Shown here one piece after another: positions 34,479 to 43,572 of a stretch of 55,892 nucleotides of DNA (position 1 is its first letter; each line of letters opens with the position of its first letter). This DNA is from Paenibacillus barengoltzii NBRC 101215 (GTDB lineage Bacteria; Bacillota; Bacilli; Paenibacillales; Paenibacillaceae). The DNA lies in contig NZ_BILV01000040.1 of assembly GCF_004000745.1 (NCBI RefSeq), positions 1 through 55,892 of the forward strand, written 5' to 3'. The position numbers were made by a program, and so were the translations under genes. The notes beneath the pieces are model-generated. The model had not been told where the DNA came from. It was given only the letters and a program-made list of their open reading frames with translations, and ran no database searches.

Positions 34479-36785
34479 TTAGAGATACGGGTGTTCGTGT
34501 TTAGCCAGAAGGATTTTCCAACGCCGTTCTACTTCTTGTTCGAATTCCGCCAAAGCATCGGCGTTCTCTGGCTTCGTCAAGTGGCGAGTCTTGCCCATCG
34601 TCTTCAGCCAATCCGCCAGCGGAATACGTTTACCCTTCTCCTCCGGGTTATACGTAATGGTCGTTTGACCATGCTCTACCTCGTACAGCGGGAAGAAGCA
34701 GGAGTTGACGGCAGCATCGATGATGTTGGTGCCCTGATCGTCCGGCGAAATCCAGTTGAGCGGGCAAGCTGTTAATATTTTACCATAAACAAGTCCTTCA
34801 TTTTGGGCGTACCATTGAGCTTTGGCTGCTTTCTTCACCAAATCCTGCGGGTAAGCCTCACTGCCGGTAAACACGTAAGGAATGTTGGTGGCCGCCATGA
34901 TTTGCGGTGTGTCTTTGTGCTGGAACGTTTTGCCCTGCTGCACTTTGCCGATGTTCGACGTAGAGGTCCGATGACCCAACGGGGTCGAATACGACAGTTG
35001 TGCTCCCGTATTCATGTATCCTTCGTTATCATACTCGATGATGATCATTTTATGACCGCGCAGGGCTGCACCGATTGCTGGCCCCATGCCGATGTCCATG
35101 CCCCCGTCGCCGGTAACCATCACGAACGTAAAATCGTCCTTCAGGCCAAGCTCGTCGAGTTCGCCGCGGCGTTTTCTTTCCCAGAACATTTCAACGACAC
35201 CGGACAACGTAGCTGCACCGTTCTGGAACAGGTTATGGATGTACGTCGCTTTATGGGATGAATACGGATATCCGGTCGTGACGACCATCGCGCAGCCGGT
35301 GTGGAACAGAGCCACAATATCGCCTTCAATCCCTTTAAAGAACAGCTCTAGACCGGAGAAAATTCCGCAGCCTGGGCAGGCTCCATGCCCCGGTGCAATC
35401 CGCTTAGGCTTCTTCGTTAATGCGCGAAGCGGCGGAATACGCACGCCCAGCTTGCCGGTTTCTTCATTCTTCGTGACCGTAATCAGGCCGGTTTTCAAGT
35501 CCTCAAACTTCAGCGGATTCAGCACCCGCTTAGGCGCTTTCTCCGGATCCCCCGGAGTATGTCCATAGTAATCAAACGGAACTTCGACCTGGCCCGTCTT
35601 CGCCGCTTCAATCGCCAATTGGAAGAAGTGGTGGCCGTCCTCGGCATAAAACTCTTTGCCACCCAGCCCGTATATCCGGCTGATGACCTTTGTTGTATGA
35701 TTGCCATGCGTGAACAACGCCGCCTTAATCTCATTCACCATATTGCCGCCATAAGCGCCGTAGGAATCCCCGCGGTCGCCTACTGTGATGGCTTTCACGT
35801 TCTTCAGTGCTTCGGCAATTTGCTTTGAAGGGAAAGGCCGAATCATGTTTGGTGCGATCGAGCCGGCTTTGATACCTTGACGGCGTAAATCGTCTACAAC
35901 GTCCTTAATAATTTCAGATGCCGAGTTCATGAGGAACACCGCGACTTCGGCATCTTCCATCCGGTACAGATCCAGCATTTTATATTCGCGTCCGGTCAGT
36001 TCGGCATATTCGCCGGCAATCCGTTCAAAGACGCGTTCCGCATTGTACATCGCTACAGACTGCTGATAGCAGTTATTGATGTAATCCGGCTCGTTCATAT
36101 ACGGCCCGACGGTAATCGGGTTGTTGCGATCCAGCGTATGCGGGAAGTCCCCCGGCGGCCGTTCCCCAACGAATTTCAATACATCTTCCCGGTTCGCGAA
36201 GGTATGCACGCGCCGTTTCTGGTGGGACGTGAAGTATCCGTCGGACGCAACCAGGACCGGCAGTCTTACTTCTGGATCCTCGGCCAGCTTGATCGCGATG
36301 AGGTTCATATCGTATACCGCTTGCGGATCACGGCACATTAGAATCGGCCAGCCAATGTTCAGTGCAAAATAAAGGTCCGAATGATCGCCGTGAATATCGA
36401 GCGGTCCGGAGATGGAGCGGCAAACCAAGTTCATAACCATAGGAAAGCGTGTGCCGGATTGTACCGGCAATTGCTCCAGCATGTACAGGAATCCTTGAGC
36501 ACTGGTCGCGTTAAAAACCCGGCCGCCGGCTGTTGAAGCACCGTAACAAATACCAGCCGAGCTATGTTCGCCGTCCGATGGAATCAGCTTAATATCATGC
36601 TGGCCGTTTGCTTTCATTAAATCAAGGAATTGTGCTACCTCGGTAGAAGGGGAAATCGGAAAGTACCCCATAATATGATAATTGATCTGGCTGGCTGCAT
36701 AAGCTGCCATTTCATTTCCTGACTCATATACCACGCGCTGCTCAACTGTACCGGAGCGGCGTTCTTTCTCCAAATCGATCGCCAT
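34479..36785 (-). CDS. 2-oxoacid:ferredoxin oxidoreductase, fused alpha-beta subunit
   Basis: About 768 residues joining PorA-like alpha and PorB-like beta domains of a pyruvate or other 2-oxoacid:ferredoxin oxidoreductase. The alpha part (1-400) has the YPISPSTEVA and VGDRGDSYGAYGGN segments; the beta part (about 470-770) carries the TPP-binding GDGGMDIGMG and the GACPGCGIF cysteines. The preferred ATG at 36785 lies ten bases after GGTGG; another at 36794 is too close to the site. The gamma-delta fusion ends 17 bases upstream. Function as an oxygen-sensitive CoA-dependent decarboxylase is inferred from the family; the exact substrate is not readable. Confidence 0.88.
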   Translation of the reverse strand: MAIDLEKERRSGTVEQRVVYESGNEMAAYAASQINYHIMGYFPISPSTEVAQFLDLMKANGQHDIKLIPSDGEHSSAGICYGASTAGGRVFNATSAQGFLYMLEQLPVQSGTRFPMVMNLVCRSISGPLDIHGDHSDLYFALNIGWPILMCRDPQAVYDMNLIAIKLAEDPEVRLPVLVASDGYFTSHQKRRVHTFANREDVLKFVGERPPGDFPHTLDRNNPITVGPYMNEPDYINNCYQQSVAMYNAERVFERIAGEYAELTGREYKMLDLYRMEDAEVAVFLMNSASEIIKDVVDDLRRQGIKAGSIAPNMIRPFPSKQIAEALKNVKAITVGDRGDSYGAYGGNMVNEIKAALFTHGNHTTKVISRIYGLGGKEFYAEDGHHFFQLAIEAAKTGQVEVPFDYYGHTPGDPEKAPKRVLNPLKFEDLKTGLITVTKNEETGKLGVRIPPLRALTKKPKRIAPGHGACPGCGIFSGLELFFKGIEGDIVALFHTGCAMVVTTGYPYSSHKATYIHNLFQNGAATLSGVVEMFWERKRRGELDELGLKDDFTFVMVTGDGGMDIGMGPAIGAALRGHKMIIIEYDNEGYMNTGAQLSYSTPLGHRTSTSNIGKVQQGKTFQHKDTPQIMAATNIPYVFTGSEAYPQDLVKKAAKAQWYAQNEGLVYGKILTACPLNWISPDDQGTNIIDAAVNSCFFPLYEVEHGQTTITYNPEEKGKRIPLADWLKTMGKTRHLTKPENADALAEFEQEVERRWKILLAKHEHPYL

Positions 36786-36811
36786 GATGAACATACCACC
36801 TTTCCTGCGTA

Positions 36812-37882
36812 TTAGCGTATCGCCAAATCAAACAGATGCGGTACGCGATGCGCTTCCGCATACCCTTCTTCCTCACGCTCCCCGGACAAGGCGTCCGTGG
36901 GACAAGCGTGAATACATTTCAAGCATCCTTTGCAATATTGATAGTCGATGCCCTTTAAGAACATTTGCGGTCGGCCCTTCTTATCGGGGCGTTCCTCCCA
37001 GACGAAGCAGTTATCCGGGCAGACGTTATCGCATTGGGCGCAGTGAATACAAGACTCCTCTTTAAAATGCGGCATCATCCCGGAACGGGAAATGCTAAGA
37101 TCCTTCAGGATACTGTTGCCCGGATTGATAATTAGCCCGCCGATCGGTTGAGTCTCATAACCAAGTACCGGCGTATCCGCACGAACGAAGGCCGGCATGC
37201 TTACCCCTTCCGGCAAAGCAAACGTCTCAAAGACAACTTCTTGATATCCCCGCTCAAACGTCGCAATCGCGGGGGCTACGGTTTGTGGATATTTCTTCTC
37301 CAACGACTTGCGGATTACGTCTTTCATCGTTTCGGGATCGAGGAATGGGCATAACCGGAATAAGGCACCCAGCATCGCCATGTTCACCCGGTTCTTCTCT
37401 TCAAGCGCAATACCCGTCGCATCGATCACTGCGATCGTGCCGCCGATCAGCTTCATTTTCTCCTTTAGCTCCTGCGGAGTTTTGCGCGAATTCACCAATA
37501 CGGTGCTGTCCTCATAAATGCCGCTGATCACGTTCACCGTTTTGGCAAGTGCCTCATGAAAGATTCCTACAATATGCGGGCGTTCCACAGGCGATGTATC
37601 GCGAATCGGTGTATTCAGATCGCAGAAGCGGATATGCGCCTTAACCGGGGACCCTTTTTTCTCCGAGCCATAAGAAGAAAAGCTGACCCCATTTAGTCCG
37701 GCTCCTTCAACCCCGGCTTCGGCCAGCATTTTCCCTGCCAAGTTCGCACCCAGCCCACCAATGGATTCCAGTCGGATTTCAAAAAATCCCAGCTCGTTTA
37801 ATTTCGGTAATTGTACCACGCGCTTGTCTCCCTTCTTCGCAAATGCGAGCTCTTCACGACGTAAATAAGTGCTAAACATCAC
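36812..37882 (-). CDS. 2-oxoacid:ferredoxin oxidoreductase, fused gamma-delta subunit
   Basis: 356 residues. The PorG-like gamma domain (about 25-220) begins with ESIGGLGANLAGKMLAEAG; a linker leads to a PorD-like ferredoxin domain with two 4Fe-4S motifs, CIHCAQCDNVCP and CKGCLKCIHACP. Together with the next gene it provides all four subunits in two chains. The start could be GTG at 37882 or ATG at 37879. An FNR-like palindrome lies about 50 bases upstream. Confidence 0.87.
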   Translation of the reverse strand: MMFSTYLRREELAFAKKGDKRVVQLPKLNELGFFEIRLESIGGLGANLAGKMLAEAGVEGAGLNGVSFSSYGSEKKGSPVKAHIRFCDLNTPIRDTSPVERPHIVGIFHEALAKTVNVISGIYEDSTVLVNSRKTPQELKEKMKLIGGTIAVIDATGIALEEKNRVNMAMLGALFRLCPFLDPETMKDVIRKSLEKKYPQTVAPAIATFERGYQEVVFETFALPEGVSMPAFVRADTPVLGYETQPIGGLIINPGNSILKDLSISRSGMMPHFKEESCIHCAQCDNVCPDNCFVWEERPDKKGRPQMFLKGIDYQYCKGCLKCIHACPTDALSGEREEEGYAEAHRVPHLFDLAIR

Positions 37883-37927
37883 ATCAAAAGATATCTTTCT
37901 TAATTTTAAAATTTATCATAGATGCGA

Positions 37928-37943
37928 TGTGACTTATGTAACA
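37928..37943. promoter_or_regulatory. FNR/CRP-like palindrome before the oxidoreductase operon
   Basis: TGTGACTTATGTAACA is TGTGA-N6-TAACA, nine of ten positions of the FNR-type consensus. It is centred about 40 bases upstream of a TAAAAT -10 candidate at 37903-37908. Confidence 0.4.
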
Positions 37944-38040
37944 AATGTCATATAGACATTCTTGTCTGGGCGAATACACCACCCCGCACAGAAATGAATA
38001 GGATAGCGGTAAAACGTCTTTCAGGAGGAACCCCAAAAGC

Positions 38041-38943
38041 ATGATACCCACGTACCCTTATTACAGCTCGAAAACGGTTTGCCAAGAACAACCGATGACC
38101 TTCCCGCCGCAACATCAACCAAGACAACCCGGCCTAGAAACGCTGATGGTTCCGCCCCCAATCTCCGAAAATCCCGCTTATGTCGGCAGCGGCAAATTAA
38201 AGAACAAGGTCGCGATCCTAACTGGCGGCGACAGCGGGATCGGGAGAGCGACTGCGATTGCTTTTGCCAAGGAAGGCGCAGATTTAGCCATCGTTTATCT
38301 GGATGAACACGAGGATGCCCAAGCAACGAAACGGCGCGTTGAGGAGCTGGGCCGGCGATGCTTGCTCATTCCCGGCGACTTGCGCCAAGAAGCTTTCTGC
38401 CATGCGGTGATTCATCATACTCTGCATCATTTTGGGAAGATCGATATCCTGGTGATCAACCAAGCTGTTCAATTTCCTCAGCAGCAAGGGATCGAGGCGA
38501 TTTCGACCGAACAGCTGTACCAAACCTTTGCCACCAACATCTTCCCTCATTTCTACCTGACCCAAGCTGCGCTTCCCTATTTGCGACCCGGCAGCACGAT
38601 TATCAGCACCGCCTCGATCACCGCTTATGCCGGCGCTCCGCTGCTGATTGATTATTCCTCAACCAAAGGCGCTGTCGTTTCCTTTACCCGGTCCTTGGCA
38701 TTGTCCCTCGTCCATCGAGGTATCCGTGTCAATGCGGTGGCGCCGGGACCGATTTGGACTCCGCTGATCCCTTCCAGCTATTCTGCGGAATACGTGTCCA
38801 CGTTTGGCCTGGAAACGCCGATGAAGCGAGCGGGGCAGCCATTTGAATTGGCACCGGTCTACGTATTCCTGGCCTCCGACGATTCCAGCTTTGTGACCGG
38901 GCAAACGATTCATGTCAATGGCGGTGCAATGATAACGAGTTAA
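38041..38943 (+). CDS. SDR family oxidoreductase (YhdF/glucose dehydrogenase-like)
   Basis: 300-residue short-chain dehydrogenase. A 45-residue Pro/Gln-rich N-terminal extension precedes the Rossmann motif TGGDSGIG, as in the YhdF/YhxC group. The expected NNAG-type motif is replaced by INQA (LVINQAVQFP), an atypical change. Catalytic serine and YxxxK (YSSTK) are present. ATG at 38041 after AGGAGG. Substrate unknown. Confidence 0.85.
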   Translation: MIPTYPYYSSKTVCQEQPMTFPPQHQPRQPGLETLMVPPPISENPAYVGSGKLKNKVAILTGGDSGIGRATAIAFAKEGADLAIVYLDEHEDAQATKRRVEELGRRCLLIPGDLRQEAFCHAVIHHTLHHFGKIDILVINQAVQFPQQQGIEAISTEQLYQTFATNIFPHFYLTQAALPYLRPGSTIISTASITAYAGAPLLIDYSSTKGAVVSFTRSLALSLVHRGIRVNAVAPGPIWTPLIPSSYSAEYVSTFGLETPMKRAGQPFELAPVYVFLASDDSSFVTGQTIHVNGGAMITS

Positions 38944-38961
38944 CCCTTTTGGGGAAACGAC

Positions 38962-38997
38962 AAAAAGCACCCTTTCCAGAAGGAAAGAGTGCTTTTC
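38962..38997. terminator. Bidirectional terminator
   Basis: AAAAGCAC/GTGCTTTT with inner CTTTCC/GGAAAG pairing, between convergent genes. Confidence 0.75.
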
Positions 38998-39015
38998 ACA
39001 TGTTACTTCACGATG

Positions 39016-40515
39016 TTAATGACCAGCCATTAGGCTAGGATCCGGCTGAGTCCCTTCACTTGCTGAATCCTTGCCCGCTTCGGCTTGCTTCTTCGGCTTA
39101 GATAAGAATAAGGTCAATAGGAAACCAACCGCGGCAATGCACGATGCCAGGAAGTAGGTGTCCCCAAAACCGGACGCGGCTGCCTCCAGCGGATTTCCGC
39201 CCTGTGCTGCCTCCTTCATGTAACTGCTGATTTGTGAAGTGAGATAACCCGTTAAGCCGGCTACCGCGAAGGAGACGATGACTTGCTGCGCCGCCGTCAT
39301 GAGCGGGGTCACCCGAGCTACCAAGTGGCGTGGCGCAGAGTTTAGAATATGCGTGTTCAGCGGCATCATCGTCAGGCCCATCCCGCCGCCAAGCAAGCCA
39401 AGCGGCACCAGCACCATCGCCAGCGGCGTTTCCGCAGTAATCCGCGATAACAGGAACAAGGCCGTCGATACGATGCCAAGGCCGATGAAGGCCAGCGGCC
39501 GCGCACCAACCCGGTCAAACAAGCGACCACTGATCGGCATGAAGAATGCTGACATCAGCGCTTGCGGCAGCAGATAAATCCCGGTTTCCAATGCGTTGTA
39601 GCCTCTAACTTGTTGCAGGTATAACGGAGTCAGAATCATCGAACCGAACAACGCTGCTTGGGCAATCCACACCAAGATGATCCCTCGGGTAAAATGAGAT
39701 GAACGGAACACCCGCAATTCAAGCAGCGGCTGTTGATGTCTGATCTCGACAATGATGTACAGTAGTAAGGCAAGTCCCCCTACGCTAAGACCTGTAATCG
39801 TCGACGCCGAGGTCCAGCTGGTTCCCCCTTCACTCACACCATAGGTCAACATCGCAAAGGCGATGGGAGCCAAGATCATCCCCAGTTTATCCAACTGCGG
39901 TGCCTCCCGCCGACTGGATCTCGGCAAGAAACGCAGACCAATCAGAAATGCGACAATTCCGATCGGCAGATTGATCAGAAAAATCCAATGCCAGCTGACG
40001 TTCTCCACCAGCCAACCGGACAACACCGGACCGAGGGCTGGCGCCATCAGCATCGGTACACCCAGCGCCCCCATGACAGCCCCTCGTTTCTCAGGCGGTG
40101 CCAGCTTAAACACCATTGCAAACCCGATCGGCGAAACCATCCCGCCACCCAGACCTTGAATGATGCGATAAACGATCAACTGCTCCGGCGTTTGCGCCAC
40201 GGCACATAACACCGACCCTATCGTAAACAATGCGATCGTCATTAAGAAAATACGTTTCTCCCCAAATTTATCGGTCATCCATCCGGCTAACGGAATGACG
40301 GCAGATAAAGCAAGGGTATACCCTGTGATCGTCCATTGCACCGTCTTTAAATCGGTTGCGAAGAAGTCGACCAGCTTAGGAACGGCTACATTCACCACCG
40401 TGCTGTCCAAAATGACCATAATCATCCCAACGATGACAGCCATCAGCGGTGCGATGATCGAACGGATGGAAAATTCTTTGTTATCGATCGAACTCTCCAC
40501 AGTATGATTCGGCAT
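39016..40515 (-). CDS. DHA2-type MFS multidrug efflux transporter
   Basis: 499-residue transporter with about fourteen hydrophobic segments, typical of the EmrB/QacA family. The GWMTDKFGEKR loop is MFS motif A. Probably exports drugs by proton antiport. It is divergent from a TetR gene and the start sits 30 bases from a palindromic operator. ATG at 40515 directly follows GTGAGAGG, which is unusually close; a second site may be used. Confidence 0.9.
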   Translation of the reverse strand: MPNHTVESSIDNKEFSIRSIIAPLMAVIVGMIMVILDSTVVNVAVPKLVDFFATDLKTVQWTITGYTLALSAVIPLAGWMTDKFGEKRIFLMTIALFTIGSVLCAVAQTPEQLIVYRIIQGLGGGMVSPIGFAMVFKLAPPEKRGAVMGALGVPMLMAPALGPVLSGWLVENVSWHWIFLINLPIGIVAFLIGLRFLPRSSRREAPQLDKLGMILAPIAFAMLTYGVSEGGTSWTSASTITGLSVGGLALLLYIIVEIRHQQPLLELRVFRSSHFTRGIILVWIAQAALFGSMILTPLYLQQVRGYNALETGIYLLPQALMSAFFMPISGRLFDRVGARPLAFIGLGIVSTALFLLSRITAETPLAMVLVPLGLLGGGMGLTMMPLNTHILNSAPRHLVARVTPLMTAAQQVIVSFAVAGLTGYLTSQISSYMKEAAQGGNPLEAAASGFGDTYFLASCIAAVGFLLTLFLSKPKKQAEAGKDSASEGTQPDPSLMAGH

Positions 40516-40544
40516 CCTCTCACTCAGCTTTCTTTCTATATTTT

Positions 40545-40567
40545 AAACACCGTTTTAAACAATGTTT
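40545..40567. promoter_or_regulatory. Operator-like palindrome between efflux gene and tetR
   Basis: A 23-base near-palindrome AAACACCGTTTTAAACAATGTTT with two imperfect pairs, lying in the predicted promoter of the efflux gene. It is the expected target of the divergent TetR protein. TTGACA at 40668 with TATTAT/TTATGG nearby likely starts tetR. Confidence 0.55.
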
Positions 40568-40743
40568 AACACAAATTTAAACGGAACCCGCAGTTTTGTC
40601 AAGGCATTTGTCTTCGGTGGCTTCTGTAAGATCTGGTTCTCACTTCCTTCGCCCTGATGTCTTATTCTTGACACTTGGAGTAAGCGCGTATTATGGTAGT
40701 TTCTATACGGGCAGTAGATTGGATGGCATAAAGGAGCGAAATC

Positions 40744-41349
40744 ATGAGCAATTGTGCCGAGGGGCTGACAACCAAACAGAATATTCTTCAGGCGACGTTG
40801 GACCTCATTAAAACAGAAGGGGCCGATCAAGTGACCTTGCGCAAGATTACGGCTGCGGCCAATGTCAATTTAGCTCTGGTGAACTACCACTTTGGTTCGA
40901 AGGACAACTTGATTAACGAAGCGCTGAAAATGCTGCTGACGACGTTTCAAGCCAACTTTGATGTCTTGGGTGATACTTCGCTATCTCCTAAAGATCGTCT
41001 AAAAGCGTTTCTACTCCAATATGTGGATTCAGTATTGCAATACCCTGGTCTACTGCATGAAGTCTTAGGCAAAGGACGAATTACTTTCGAATCCCGGCAA
41101 GACTTCACCGATTTTATGAAGACGACGGGATTCAGTAAAATCACCTCCGTGTTGGAGGAAATTACCGGTGAGTCCAATTCGGATATCCTCTTTATTATGA
41201 TGATGCAGATCAATGCAGCCGTCCTCTTCCCGCTCGTCTTAGCCAAGCAGATTAAGCAAATGGAGAACCGTCCGAGCAAAGAAATCGTTGAGCGGCAAAT
41301 CGATATTCTGTTTGATCATTATTTTGCGAAATATGATTCGTGTCGTTAA
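40744..41349 (+). CDS. TetR family transcriptional regulator
   Basis: 201 residues: an N-terminal helix-turn-helix (about 15-60, TLRKITAAANVNLALVNYHFG) and a helical ligand-binding domain. The divergent orientation to the DHA2 exporter and the palindrome between them suggest it represses the exporter, responding to an exported compound. ATG at 40744 with GGAGCG site. Confidence 0.9.
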   Translation: MSNCAEGLTTKQNILQATLDLIKTEGADQVTLRKITAAANVNLALVNYHFGSKDNLINEALKMLLTTFQANFDVLGDTSLSPKDRLKAFLLQYVDSVLQYPGLLHEVLGKGRITFESRQDFTDFMKTTGFSKITSVLEEITGESNSDILFIMMMQINAAVLFPLVLAKQIKQMENRPSKEIVERQIDILFDHYFAKYDSCR

Positions 41350-41434
41350 CTTGTCGAATTCAGCGTTCGATCCGCCGATTTATAGCGCTTTTTGCGCTTT
41401 CCCGAGAAATAATCATTTCCCGAACTATAAAAAT

Positions 41435-41474
41435 AAAGATCGCTTCATCGCCGATTTGGCGAGAAGCGATCTTT
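41435..41474. terminator. Bidirectional terminator
   Basis: AAAGATCGCTTC pairs with GAAGCGATCTTT; the loop itself can pair. It separates tetR from pncB. Confidence 0.75.
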
Positions 41475-41499
41475 CTGTCTTCAGAGAGGCTAGAACTGG

Positions 41500-42954
41500 T
41501 TAATCCTCTTGCTGCCCCATATATTCCTCGATCATCTTTTGTTTTAACTCCCAGGCTTCCTGGCTTAAACTGATGCGGTAAATTTCCGGGTTCAGCTTAC
41601 GCAGGTATTCCGGCCAAAATAAGTTTAACTGCTCGCGGTGATACTCACGAATCTCATCCAACGTTGGCAGCTTGTATACGAGCTCGCCTTCCACGAAAAT
41701 CGGCTGCAGCATGGGCACTGCTTCATAGTTTTTGACCGACTTCTTGATGTAGGGGTGAACCGGATCAAACAAGCGGAGCTTGCCGCCCGTCCGTGCTTGA
41801 TGTTCATGCGGAAAACAGATGTAATCCGCAATTGCTTTGCCGCTTTCTTTGCTGACAATGCGCAATACGTCTTTTTTGCCGGGGTTCGTGACCTTCTCGG
41901 GATTGCCGGAAATCTTGATCGCAGGCACCATTTGACCGTCCTTCTCCCGTTCCACCAGCTTATAGACTCCTCCGAGAGCCGGTTGGTCCGCTGCTGTAAT
42001 CAACTGAGTCCCTACGCCCCAAATATCGATCTTCGCCCCTTGTGCCTTCAGGTTAAAGATCGTATTCTCGTCCAAGTCGTTGGACGCGACGATTTTGACA
42101 TAAGGTAAGCCGGCGTCATCCAGCATTTTACGGGCTTGAATCGACAAATACGCTAGATCGCCGCTGTCCAAACGGATGCTGGCGAGTCGCTTGCCGACGG
42201 TTTCCAGCATTTTCCCAGTACGGATTGCATGCGGGACCCCGCTTTTGAGCGTGTCATACGTATCGACGAGCAGTGAAACCTGATCCGGCAACGCTTTGGC
42301 ATACAACTCGAACGCTTCCTGCTCCGAATCGAAGATTTGCACCCATGAGTGGGCATGTGTTCCTCGGGTCGGAATGCCAAAAATCTCCCCAGCGAGCAAG
42401 TTGGATGTCCCATCAAAACCTGCCAGATACGCCGCCCGGGCCCCCCAGATCGCCGCATCTGCCTCTTGTGCCCGGCGGGTGCCAAATTCCAGCAACACGT
42501 CGTTCTCGGCAACTCGTTTCACTCGTGAGGCTTTGGTGGCAATTAAGGTCTGGAAGTTCATAAAGTTCAGCAATGCCGTCTCAATCAGCTGCGTCTCCAT
42601 TATGGTGCCTTCAACGCGGATCAACGGCTCGTTCGGGAAGCAAAGCGCCCCTTCGGCCATCGACAGCAGCGTGCCTTTAAATTCAAAGTTACGCAGCAAT
42701 TCCAGAAATTCCGGCTTATAGTTCTCTTCTTGTTTGTCCAAATACGCTAAATCCTCTTCCGTAAACCGCAGCTGCCGGATATAGTCCACGATCCGCTCCA
42801 AGCCTGCAAACACCGCATACCCGTTGCCAAACGGCAGCTTGCGGAAGTAGGCCTCAAATACGGTCCTCCGCAAATGCGTTCCGTTCATCCAATGCGCATA
42901 GATCATGTTGATCTGATATTTATCGGTATGCAGTGCTAAACCCGTGGTTGGCAT
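41500..42954 (-). CDS. pncB: Nicotinate phosphoribosyltransferase
   Basis: 484 residues. Converts nicotinate and PRPP to nicotinate mononucleotide in NAD salvage. The start ALHTDKYQINM and FEAYFRKLPFGNGYAVFAG are diagnostic; the active site phospholoop IRLDSGDL lies near 260. Last gene of a Nudix-pncA-pncB operon, with a 7-base gap to pncA. ATG at 42954 after AGAGAGG. Confidence 0.94.
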   Translation of the reverse strand: MPTTGLALHTDKYQINMIYAHWMNGTHLRRTVFEAYFRKLPFGNGYAVFAGLERIVDYIRQLRFTEEDLAYLDKQEENYKPEFLELLRNFEFKGTLLSMAEGALCFPNEPLIRVEGTIMETQLIETALLNFMNFQTLIATKASRVKRVAENDVLLEFGTRRAQEADAAIWGARAAYLAGFDGTSNLLAGEIFGIPTRGTHAHSWVQIFDSEQEAFELYAKALPDQVSLLVDTYDTLKSGVPHAIRTGKMLETVGKRLASIRLDSGDLAYLSIQARKMLDDAGLPYVKIVASNDLDENTIFNLKAQGAKIDIWGVGTQLITAADQPALGGVYKLVEREKDGQMVPAIKISGNPEKVTNPGKKDVLRIVSKESGKAIADYICFPHEHQARTGGKLRLFDPVHPYIKKSVKNYEAVPMLQPIFVEGELVYKLPTLDEIREYHREQLNLFWPEYLRKLNPEIYRISLSQEAWELKQKMIEEYMGQQED

Positions 42955-42961
42955 CGCCTGT

Positions 42962-43510
42962 TCATCCTCTCTGGCTGTTCGTTACGTTTGCTCCTAAACT
43001 GGTGCGGAAATGCCCCAGCGCCCAGGTATGTCCCTCCGGGTTAAAGCTGGCTACCGCATCTTCGTATACTGTAATTGCAAATCCCTTGTTATAAGCATCC
43101 ACCGCCGTATGCAGCACGCAAATATCCGTGCACACGCCGATCAGATGCACCTCCGTAATACCGCGTTCCCGGAGCTTCAGCTCCAGGTCCGTTCCACAAA
43201 ACGCGCTGTATCTCGTCTTATCCATCCAATAGATGCGGTCCTGGTTCTTCGCATACACCTCAGACAACCGCCCGTACAACGCACGGCCTTCCGTATCCCT
43301 CAGATTGTGGGGAGGAAACAGCTTCGTTTCCGGATGCAGGTGGTCTTCCCGCTCGTGCAGATCTACGGCCATCACGACAAAATCCCCTTGCTTCACAAAG
43401 GATTCCGTTATCCGGCAAATCGCCGGTTCAATATCGATGGCCGGCTGGCCCACCGGAAGGTTACCGTCCACGAAATCCTTCGTATAATCGATGACGATCA
43501 GAGCTTTCAT
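42962..43510 (-). CDS. pncA: Nicotinamidase (isochorismatase family)
   Basis: 182 residues. Hydrolyses nicotinamide to nicotinate for the following enzyme. Catalytic triad Asp8 (VIDYTKDF), Lys98 (MDKTRYSAF) and Cys131 in GVCTDICV is complete; the metal site includes HPETKLFP. ATG at 43510 after GGGAGAG. Middle gene of the operon. Confidence 0.93.
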   Translation of the reverse strand: MKALIVIDYTKDFVDGNLPVGQPAIDIEPAICRITESFVKQGDFVVMAVDLHEREDHLHPETKLFPPHNLRDTEGRALYGRLSEVYAKNQDRIYWMDKTRYSAFCGTDLELKLRERGITEVHLIGVCTDICVLHTAVDAYNKGFAITVYEDAVASFNPEGHTWALGHFRTSLGANVTNSQRG

Positions 43511-43572
43511 GATTTCACTCTCCCTTCACACATTCCATTTGCCGCAACTAATATTTCATTATGTAAAATATC

